A stretch of 64,000 nucleotides of DNA from Nonomuraea longispora (lineage in GTDB: Bacteria > Actinomycetota > Actinomycetes > Streptosporangiales > Streptosporangiaceae), in the NCBI RefSeq assembly GCF_004348345.1, contig NZ_SMJZ01000007.1, positions 23,858 to 87,857 on the forward strand, written 5' to 3'. Both the position numbers and the translations under genes were made by a program. The notes beneath the pieces were generated by a model, which was given only the letters and a program-made list of their open reading frames with translations, was not told the origin of the DNA and ran no database searches. The stretch's first letter is position 1; every line of letters begins with the position of its first letter. Below, piece by piece: positions 58,062 through 64,000 of this stretch.

Positions 58062-58520
58062 ATGAACGACCATGCCTTCGTCCCGGACGACTTCGTCGTC
58101 CCCCTGACCCTGAGCCACCCACAGTTCCGTCTGGAACCCTTGGGACCCCAGCACAACGCCGCCGACCACGCCGCCTGGACCAGCAGCATCGCGCACATCC
58201 GCGCGACCCCGGGCTTCCCGGACGGAAACTGGCCTCCCGTGGCCGGCATGACCCTGGAGGCCAACCTCGCCGACCTGCGACGCCACGCGAACGACTTCGC
58301 TCAGCGCCGAGGGTTCACCTACACCGTCCTGGACCCGGCAAGCGGCGAGGTGATCGGATGCGTCTACATCTACCCCTCCCGCAGCGACGACCACGACGCC
58401 GACGTGTCCTCCTGGGTCCGGGCCGACCGAGCCGAACTGGACGTGCCCTTGTACGGAGCCGTGACAGCCTGGCTGTCCACGCAGTGGCCCCTCGGAACGC
58501 TCGACTATCACCCGCGCTGA
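58062..58520 (+). CDS. GNAT-family N-acetyltransferase
   Basis: 152 residues. GNAT features: FTYTVLDPASGEVIGCVYIY (beta 4 of the fold) and a C-terminal WPLGTLDYHPR ending typical of a small actinobacterial subgroup; no canonical Q/RxxGxG/A loop is clear. Acetylates an unknown small molecule or protein N-terminus. Appears intact although embedded in a decayed region. Confidence 0.75.
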   Translation: MNDHAFVPDDFVVPLTLSHPQFRLEPLGPQHNAADHAAWTSSIAHIRATPGFPDGNWPPVAGMTLEANLADLRRHANDFAQRRGFTYTVLDPASGEVIGCVYIYPSRSDDHDADVSSWVRADRAELDVPLYGAVTAWLSTQWPLGTLDYHPR

Positions 58521-58560
58521 AGCCGCATCCCGCTGGGAACCCCTGCGACCGCGACCAGGG

Positions 58561-58600
58561 CCGGGATGCGCGCGTACTACTGGACGCCCCGCGCGACGAG
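58561..58600 (+). pseudogene. Integrase gene scrap
   Basis: GGGATGCGCGCGTACTACTG and following bases encode GMRAYYWTPR, matching GMPAYYWTPR of the two integrase copies at 61.3 and 63.7 kb. Only about 40 bp of similarity remain; no frame of useful length surrounds it. Confidence 0.5.
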
Positions 58601-58650
58601 AACACTGTCCCGTACCGCCGTCTCGGTCAGCGTGCATGGGCTGACGTCGG

Positions 58651-59100
58651 TCAGCTCTTGCCGCGGAGTTCGGCGAGTACTTTGTCGAGTCGGCGGGCGC
58701 GGGTCTCCTCGGTCTTGGCACCGTCGATCGACTGCGCGTGCGCCTTCTGCTTGCTGTAGGAAAGCCGCCGCCACGCTTCGGCGGCTACCGTGTCGGTCGC
58801 CAACACGTGCGCGAGCACATCGGGAACCTCGACCGTGCGCGGCGCGTCGTCGAGTTCCAGGGTCACCTCGACTTCGTCGCCCGCACCTCGCCCGGTAGCC
58901 GCTCTGGTCTCGGAGTTGAACGAGATCATGTACTGGCCGCCCATGGAGCTGATCGTGTTGCGGTAGGTGTATCCGCCGTCGATCGTCACGGTCACGGGCA
59001 CACGCTTTCCTCGCTCAAACGAGAGGACGACCTCCTCGGGCACGACGATGCCGACGTTGTTGCCGCCGCCGGGCCAGAGAGTGGTGCGGAACGTTGGCAT
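58651..59100 (-). CDS. DUF1905/YdeI-like protein
   Basis: 149 residues from ATG at 59100 with AAGGAG upstream. N-terminal DUF1905 beta-barrel (FRTTLWPGGGNNVGIVVPEE) and C-terminal YdeI-type helical segment (AWRRLSYSKQKAHAQSIDGA, TRARRLDKVLAEL), the latter related to OmpD-associated/bacteriocin-protection proteins. Role unknown. Divergent from the DUF998 gene. Confidence 0.85.
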   Translation of the reverse strand: MPTFRTTLWPGGGNNVGIVVPEEVVLSFERGKRVPVTVTIDGGYTYRNTISSMGGQYMISFNSETRAATGRGAGDEVEVTLELDDAPRTVEVPDVLAHVLATDTVAAEAWRRLSYSKQKAHAQSIDGAKTEETRARRLDKVLAELRGKS

Positions 59101-59143
59101 GGTGATCTCCTTCTCGATCGGTTCGCTGACGACAGCAGCGTGC

Positions 59144-59172
59144 TTGACACGATCATTTCGCCTCAATACTGT
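59144..59172 (+). promoter_or_regulatory. Sigma-70-type promoter of the DUF998 gene
   Basis: TTGACA (59144-59149), 17-bp spacer, TACTGT (59167-59172), 30 bp upstream of the DUF998 ATG. The -10 is overlapped by GTACCGTCTAGTTTTAC, whose ends form a short inverted repeat and could be a TetR-family operator. Confidence 0.6.
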
Positions 59173-59202
59173 ACCGTCTAGTTTTACCGAAAGGAAAGAC
59201 CC

Positions 59203-59862
59203 ATGAACGGACCGGTGACTCAAGCGAGTGCCGTGCAACCCAAGACCCCGAGCGGCAGTACCCGGCTGTTCCTTTCCGCCGGAACGGTGGCGGGGCCACT
59301 CTTCGCGATCGTTGCACTGGCCCAGGCGGTGCTGCGTGAGGGATTCGATCCGCTGCGTCACGCGGTGAGCCAGCTCTCGCTCGGCGAAGGCGGCTGGATT
59401 CAGGTCGCGAACTTCGCCGTCACCGGGCTGCTGATGCTCGCCTGTGCGATCGGTCTGCGACGTGTCCTGCGCGGGGGGCGCGGCGGACAGTGGGCGCCGA
59501 TTCTCATCGCGGCCATGGGGGTGGGCTTCGTGGCCGCCGCCTTACTGCCGGCCGACCCCGGCAACGGTTTTCCTCCCGACACCGGCTCGGAGGCCGCGTT
59601 CAGCGTGACGGGAATGCTCCACCTCGCGTGCGCCGGCATCGCGTTCATCGCGCTCATCGCCGCGTGCTTCGTGCTGGCGAGCCGGTTCTCCGGGATGAGC
59701 TGGCGCGGCTGGGCCATCGCCGGGCGCACGAGCGGAGTGCTGCTCGCGATCGGCTTCGCCGCCGCGAACTCCGGCGTCGTCGGCGGACCACTCGCCATGT
59801 TCGTCGGAGTCATCATCGCCTGGCTGTGGGTGGGCGTGTCGGCAGCTCGTCTCGTCCGGTAG
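59203..59862 (+). CDS. DUF998 membrane protein
   Basis: 219 residues with six transmembrane helices. DUF998 pattern: RHAVSQLSLGEGGWIQVANF after the first helix and PADPGNGFPPD in a loop. Family function unknown. Followed 58 bp later by a TetR regulator on the same strand, which probably controls it through the promoter at 59144-59172. Confidence 0.85.
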   Translation: MNGPVTQASAVQPKTPSGSTRLFLSAGTVAGPLFAIVALAQAVLREGFDPLRHAVSQLSLGEGGWIQVANFAVTGLLMLACAIGLRRVLRGGRGGQWAPILIAAMGVGFVAAALLPADPGNGFPPDTGSEAAFSVTGMLHLACAGIAFIALIAACFVLASRFSGMSWRGWAIAGRTSGVLLAIGFAAANSGVVGGPLAMFVGVIIAWLWVGVSAARLVR

Positions 59863-59920
59863 GCGGTGAGCCCGCTCGACCGGCATAGTTAGAAGTGAAG
59901 ACGGGCGATCGGAGGAGGAT

Positions 59921-60553
59921 GTGGACCTTCGCGAGGGCACTCAATCTGCTGACAAGCACCGCGCGATCCTGCGGGCGGCAACCGAGATATTCCTCGACAG
60001 AGGATACGCGGGGGCCAGTATGGACGAGGTCGCTGCCCGCGCCGCTGTCGGCAAGCAGACTGTCTACAAGCACTTCGCTGACAAGCGTTCCCTCTTCACC
60101 GAGATCGTGCTCGGCACCACCGATCAGGTCGACGGCATGGTGCAGCTGATTGCCGAGACCCTGTCCCGTACCGACCACGTCGAGCGCGACCTCACGACCC
60201 TGGCCCGCCGCCTTCTCCTCACCCTCATGGACCCCCAGCTCCTGCGACTCCGCCGGTTGATCATCGCCAGCGCCGGTCAGTTCCCCGAGCTGGGCCGCGC
60301 CTGGTACCAACGGGGCTTCGAGCGCGTGCTCGCGAGCCTCACGGACAGCTTCACCCGACTCGGGGAGCAAGGGCTGATGGATGCGCGGGAACCAGAACGC
60401 GCCGCCGACCACTTCGTCGGCATGCTCCTCTGGATCCCCCTGAACAAAGCCATGTTCATGGGCGAGGACCGGCCCTACACGACAACCGAGCTCGAAGCAC
60501 ACGCCGACGCGGCAGTGCAGGCCTTCCTCGCCGCGACCCGCAGCAGATCGTAG
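59921..60553 (+). CDS. TetR/AcrR-family regulator
   Basis: 210 residues from GTG at 59921 with GGAGGAGG upstream. N-terminal TetR helix-turn-helix (ILRAATEIFLDRGYAGASMD, AARAAVGKQTVYKHFADKRS) and a C-terminal TetR_C domain of the AefR-like type (QLLRLRRLIIASAGQFPELG). Likely represses itself and the upstream DUF998 gene. Confidence 0.88.
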   Translation: MDLREGTQSADKHRAILRAATEIFLDRGYAGASMDEVAARAAVGKQTVYKHFADKRSLFTEIVLGTTDQVDGMVQLIAETLSRTDHVERDLTTLARRLLLTLMDPQLLRLRRLIIASAGQFPELGRAWYQRGFERVLASLTDSFTRLGEQGLMDAREPERAADHFVGMLLWIPLNKAMFMGEDRPYTTTELEAHADAAVQAFLAATRSRS

Positions 60554-60650
60554 TCTCGCACCAACGGACAGTAGACCCCGGGCCCGCGCCACCGAAACTG
60601 CGAAAAGGCCCGGAAATCCAGAGTGAGCGCTTGCTGGTGTAGGTGCCTGC

Positions 60651-61163
60651 TCAGTTGTACTCCGACGGCTGCGCGATCCCGTGCTCCCAGGCCCACGCCG
60701 CGATCCCCACCCGATTGCGGACCTTCCCCCTGGTGCTCAGTCCCGGTGCCCCCGTTTCCGAATCCCGGCCGAGCGTGCCGTGCGCGTGTCGAAGCACACG
60801 AACGGTGATCTGTGGACTCGCGAGCATGTCGCCGTTGACTGCTGCCCGGACCGCCTCAGTGAGCAGTGCCGGCCCGGACCGCTTCAGCAAGAACCCGCAC
60901 ACCCGGAGCGCGAGGGCAGCGGAGACGTACTCGTCGAGGTCGAAGGTCGTCACCACGATCACCTTGCAGTGAGAGGTTCGCGGATCGTCCATCAGCTGGC
61001 GAGTGACTTCGAGACCGTCCAGTTCCGGCATCCGGATGTCCATGAGAACCACGTCGGGGATGGGGTGACGCACGGTCTGGAGGGCCGGCGGCCCGGTCGT
61101 GGCCTCTCCGACAACGTGCATGTCGGGCTGGGAGTCGATGACCAGGCGGAACGAACTTCGCAC
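60651..61163 (-). pseudogene. Doubly truncated LuxR-family response regulator
   Basis: Encodes most of a receiver domain (VVLMDIRMPELDGLEVTRQL with the Asp, VVTTFDLDEYV, FLLKRSG) but lacks the N-terminal beta strand and DD pocket, the homology ending where integrase sequence begins near 61164. The helix-turn-helix is also missing: GDMLASPQITVRVLRHA runs within about 30 residues into KVRNRVGIAAWAWEHG, the C-terminal helix of LuxR domains. No kinase gene is adjacent. Not expected to work. Confidence 0.75.
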
Positions 61164-61174
61164 GTCGCGCTTAA

Positions 61175-61531
61175 GCGCTCAAGGCCCACAAACAGCGACA
61201 GCGGAAGGCCGAGAAGAAGGCAGGCGACGAGTGGAAAGACTATGACCTGGTCTTTGCATCCCTCGTCGGCACACCCCTCGACGCGCACAACGTACGCAGG
61301 GCATGCTAGAAGATCATCAAGGACGCCGGGATGCCTGCCTACTACTGGACGCCCCGAGAGATGCGGCACAGCTTCGTCTCGCTGCTCTCCGACTCCGGTG
61401 TCCCCCTGGAGGACATCGCCCGCCTGGTCGGCCACAGCGGGACGGCGGTCACCGAAGCCGTCTACCGCAAGCGGATCCGCCCCGTACTCCTGCAAGGAGC
61501 TGCGGCAATGGATGATCTCTTCGCCCGTTAG
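61175..61531 (+). pseudogene. Tyrosine-recombinase (integrase) fragment, copy 1
   Basis: C-terminal catalytic part only, with an in-frame TAG at 61307-61309 (NVRRAC-stop where copy 2 reads NVRRAFRK). After it come AYYWTPREMRHSFVSLLSDS with the H-x-x-R-type motif, DIARLVGHSG and the nucleophile Tyr in TEAVYRKR. From 61325 it is nearly identical to copy 2. Joined directly to the truncated response regulator. A remnant of an actinomycete integrative element. Confidence 0.8.
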
Positions 61532-61639
61532 TCACTCACCAATGCGAAAGGGTGCCACCCTGTTGAGTGACACCCTGCTCGACCAGCGAGAATCTGGTCG
61601 GGACGACAGGATTTGAACCTGCGACCCCTTGACCCCCAG
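61325..61639 (+). repeat. 315-bp direct repeat, copy A
   Basis: Matches 63686-64000 over 315 bp with two mismatches and no gaps by eye. Covers the integrase 3' end, its downstream inverted repeat (GTCACTCA / TGAGTGAC) and the tRNA-Pro 3' fragment. Confidence 0.85.
61595..61639 (-). tRNA. Partial tRNA-Pro (3' end only), probable attachment site
   Basis: On the minus strand it runs from the anticodon loop (CTGGGGGTCAAG) through a complete T arm (GCAGG-TTCAAAT-CCTGT) to CGTCCCG-A-CCA, i.e. the 3' part of tRNA-Pro(GGG). Sequence beyond 61639 does not continue into the 5' half, so it is not a gene but the att core carried by an element. Confidence 0.65.
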
Positions 61640-61746
61640 GCACATCAGGTGGGGGCGGGATCACGATCGATACCCGCCCCCAGCTGCTATTACCGTCCCG
61701 TACGATCCCCTCAGATCCATGGTCGTCCGGGCCGGTTGTCACTCAG

Positions 61747-62496
61747 TTAGTCACCCAGAATCTGGCCCGTGGACTGGGCCTGCTGCCACACGTCTCGGCC
61801 GTTGCTCCACAGCTCAGAGGCATGGTAGGCGAACCGGTCGAACAGGCCGTCATCCTGATACCGCCGCAAGTGCAGCATAGGCGAGTCGTGCCCGACCAGC
61901 CTGGCCAAGTGGGGCGTGACGAGCATTTCCGAGTCGAACCGGAACACGCTCATGGCGATGTGCTCGTCACCGAACCGGGCTTCGACGCCGGGAACGTCTC
62001 GTAGCTGCTCAGCCTCCGACAACGTGATACGGATGCGTGTGGAGACGGTCAGCGGAACGTTCTCCACCTCCTCACGTCGCCGGGTGACCTCGCTCTCCGG
62101 ATCGCCGACGAGGAATCGGATCTTGCAGCCCTGCTGGGCCTTCCGTTTGAGCACCTTCGCGAGGTTGGGGTGTTCCAGCCACAGGAAGTAGTTCGTGTAA
62201 CCGGCGAATACGATTTCGTTGCGCGCCGAATTGATGAGATTGCGCCAGATCGATTTCGGACATGCAGAGCGATAGGGATAAACGGTCAAGACTTCCTTGT
62301 CCGGCCCAGTTTTCACCGTATTGCGGATTGCTTCTGGCCATAGCACGGCGATCTCAACTCCTAGTGCCTCCGCGGCGGCCCATTGGTGTCGCATGTGCGG
62401 AACGCGCGTTTCGTCTTGCAGCCAGCGTTCCACCGTCTTGACGTCCACACCACATCGGTCGGCCAAGTTCTGGTTCGTAACCTGGGCGTTCAGCAT
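61747..62496 (-). CDS. DUF5919-type regulator with XRE-like helix-turn-helix
   Basis: 249 residues from ATG at 62496. N-terminal helix-turn-helix (QNLADRCGVDVKTVERWLQD) and a C-terminal DUF5919 domain (SARNEIVFAGYTNYFLWLEH, GCKIRFLVGDPESEV) resembling a phospholipase-D-like fold without a clear HKD pair. Family members are common in Streptomyces near mobile DNA. The N-terminus may be a few residues short. Divergent from the small protein at 62555. Confidence 0.8.
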   Translation of the reverse strand: MLNAQVTNQNLADRCGVDVKTVERWLQDETRVPHMRHQWAAAEALGVEIAVLWPEAIRNTVKTGPDKEVLTVYPYRSACPKSIWRNLINSARNEIVFAGYTNYFLWLEHPNLAKVLKRKAQQGCKIRFLVGDPESEVTRRREEVENVPLTVSTRIRITLSEAEQLRDVPGVEARFGDEHIAMSVFRFDSEMLVTPHLARLVGHDSPMLHLRRYQDDGLFDRFAYHASELWSNGRDVWQQAQSTGQILGD

Positions 62497-62554
62497 GCAC
62501 AGCCCGACATCAACACGAGCGTGGGCTTCCTTCCTCCTCCGACGCCACGGGACC

Positions 62555-62935
62555 GTGAAAGCGGTGCTGCGTAACGGCACTCTGGCCTTGCTCGCGCTGG
62601 ACGGAGATGCGCACGAGATGCCCGGAGGGGTGAAGCGCTGGCCGATCCACTGGGATGACCTGCTGATCCACGATGACGAGGTACAACCCATCACGCGATC
62701 TGACGGCTACCGCCTCGGCCTGTCCGGTCAGCAAGAAGCAGCAGTACAGCATGCGGTACAGGCCAACCAGAAGGTGAGCCTGTGCGGGGAGACGGTGCGC
62801 CCGTTGCAGACGCTGGGGTGGTGCCTGCCTTTCCTGCCCACTGCCGCGTGGGCCTGCCCGGCCTGCGTCCGACGGGTCGAACCTGGAGCAGAGGAAGGCA
62901 TGCCGCCTGCCATGCCTCTCCTCCCGCCACGATGA
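62555..62935 (+). CDS. Small cysteine-motif protein of the mobile island
   Basis: 126 residues from GTG at 62555. The first half, VKAVLRNGTLALLALDGDAH to DDLLIHDDEVQPI, and the second half, KVSLCGETVRPL to WACPACVRR, look like two small actinomycete proteins joined; the second has a CGE-then-CPAC arrangement that could bind zinc. No known function. Divergent from the DUF5919 regulator, which may control it. Confidence 0.55.
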   Translation: MKAVLRNGTLALLALDGDAHEMPGGVKRWPIHWDDLLIHDDEVQPITRSDGYRLGLSGQQEAAVQHAVQANQKVSLCGETVRPLQTLGWCLPFLPTAAWACPACVRRVEPGAEEGMPPAMPLLPPR

Positions 62936-63095
62936 CCATGTTGCGGCCCAGCCCCCTGCCTGCCACCTCGTACGCCGTCGACTCACCGCGTAGCGGCAGC
63001 GGGCGGGGGACGGAGCGTCAAACCCGGCTTCGCGTGTACGTCCGCCGGTCGTCGTTCCTCGGTCATGTGTTGTCCTGCGATCAGGGCCGGGCTTG

Positions 63096-63892
63096 ATGCG
63101 GAGGAGCCGGGCTGCTGGGCTTGGCAAGGCCAGGGTGCTCAGCGCCCGCACGGTGCGGCTGCTCCACTCGTGCCTGAATCGTGCGGTGAAGTTCGCCCAG
63201 GCCCGCGACAAGGTGAAGCGCAACGTCGTGGGTCTGTGCGAGATCCCGGAGGGCAAGGAAGGCCGTCCGTCCAAGTCCCTCACCCTTGACCAGGCGACAG
63301 CGCTCCTCGACGCGGCCGAGGGGACGCGCCTGTACGCCTACGTCGTCCTCTCGCTGCTGATCGGTGCCCGTACGGAGGAGCTGCGGGCGCTCACCTGGAA
63401 GGAGGTCGATCTCGTCGGCGACCCGGACAAGGACATCCCGCCATGGATCGCCGTGTGGCGCTCGGTACGCGAGGGAGGCGATACCAAGACCAAGCGCTCA
63501 GGCGTTCCCTGGCACTGCCCAAGCGCTGCGTGGAAGCGCTCAAGGCGCACCGCGAGCAGCAGCGGAGCGACAGGAAGGCGGCGGGCGAGAAGTGGCAGGA
63601 TCACGGGCTCGTCTTCGCTTCCCTCGTCGGCACACCGCTCGACGCCCACAACGTCCGACGCGCGTTCCGGAAGATCGTCAAGAATGCCGGGATGCCTGCC
63701 TACTACTGGACGCCCCGAGAGATGCGGCACAGCTTCGTCTCGCTGCTCTCCGACTCCGGCGTCCCCCTGGAGGACATCGCCCGCCTGGTCGGCCACAGCG
63801 GGACGGCGGTCACCGAAACCGTCTACCGCAAGCGGATCCGCCCCGTACTCCTGCAAGGAGCTGCGGCAATGGATGATCTCTTCGCCCGTTAG
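63096..63892 (+). pseudogene. Tyrosine-recombinase (integrase) with frameshift, copy 2
   Basis: Starts within the core-binding domain (TVRLLHSCLNRAVKFAQARD), so the N-terminus is missing. Good integrase sequence runs to GGDTKTKRS, then needs a one-base shift at about 63500 to continue as RRSLALPKRCVEALKAHREQ. Catalytic residues are otherwise present: Arg in GARTEELRALTW, the HxxR-type motif in REMRHSFVSLL, GHSG and Tyr in TETVYRKR. Adding one base would restore the frame. Ends 63 bp before the tRNA-Pro 3' end, the usual int-att arrangement. Confidence 0.82.
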
Positions 63893-64000
63893 TCACTCAC
63901 CAATGCGAAAGGGTGCCACCCTGTTGAGTGACACCCTGCTCGACCAGCGAGAATCTGGTCGGGACGACAGGATTTGAACCTGCGACCCCTTGACCCCCAG
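63686..64000 (+). repeat. 315-bp direct repeat, copy B (window end)
   Basis: Counterpart of 61325-61639, differing at two bases (GGC/GGT and GAAACC/GAAGCC positions in the integrase). The repeat may continue past the window. Confidence 0.85.
63956..64000 (-). tRNA. tRNA-Pro(GGG) 3' part, cut by window end
   Basis: Same 45 bases as 61595-61639: T arm, acceptor strand CGTCCCG, discriminator A and encoded CCA. Whether the 5' half follows beyond base 64000 decides if this is the intact tRNA gene or another att copy. Confidence 0.6.

Noticed and set aside
61595..61680. Intact tRNA-Pro gene at the first att copy
   Set aside because: Sequence beyond 61639 cannot form the D arm or 5' acceptor strand; only the 3' part is present.

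Overview
The window is very GC-rich actinobacterial DNA with many GTG starts, ATGA/GTGA stop-start overlaps and actinobacterial families (DUF5925 AAA protein, two DUF72 proteins, YibE/F, DUF427, actinobacterial-type QcrB, MetF/PurU). It looks like the chromosome of a filamentous actinomycete, possibly a Streptosporangiaceae/Nonomuraea-like organism. The family assignment is inference; no rRNA is present.

Layout. 1-9.7 kb: housekeeping and accessory genes (AAA ATPase, C39 peptidase, S9 and M20 peptidase pair, DUF427, PAP2, nucleotidyltransferase, anti-sigma-like ATPase, methyltransferase, LuxR regulator). 9.7-11 kb: an editing-domain-less threonyl-tRNA synthetase behind a Thr-rich leader peptide and mutually exclusive hairpins. 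11-14.7 kb: TRAP-TAXI transporter operon with a DUF1850 lipoprotein. 14.6-18.8 kb: CorA, DUF72, YibE/F, NAD kinase. 18.8-28.7 kb: an aldarate (glucarate/galactarate) catabolic locus with two glucarate-dehydratase-like enzymes, a talarate/galactarate-dehydratase-like enzyme, 5-dehydro-4-deoxyglucarate dehydratase, a complete TctCBA transporter, and LysR and GntR/FCD regulators. 29.6-31.5 kb: a three-gene cassette around a UGSC-family protein. 31.6-41 kb: a methoxyaromatic locus: IclR regulator, hydrolase, LigB, LigA, a LigM/DesA-type tetrahydrofolate-dependent O-demethylase, a two-component system, then MetF and PurU, which can recycle the methyl-folate. A 53-bp element lies upstream of both the lig operon and metF-purU. 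41-47.6 kb: acyl-CoA desaturase, then a divergent operon of P450, cyclooxygenase-like haem dioxygenase, lipase/ADC-like fusion and a small helical protein; this is the best candidate for an undescribed (oxylipin) system. 47.6-56.6 kb: amine oxidase, PYGQG-repeat membrane protein, an erythromycin-esterase-like gene with an upstream 8-codon ORF and long-range stem, a GntR/DUF1648 pair, an acyltransferase, and an orphan cytochrome b lacking one haem-ligand pair.

56.6-64 kb is a decayed island: Tn3-like remnant, RidA beside a shattered M23-aminotransferase gene, a doubly deleted response regulator, two integrase pseudogenes ending in a 315-bp near-identical direct repeat that includes the 3' end of a tRNA-Pro gene, and a third integrase scrap. 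A few intact genes (GNAT, YdeI-like, DUF998/TetR, DUF5919 regulator) are interspersed. This fits repeated integration of actinomycete integrative elements at tRNA-Pro.
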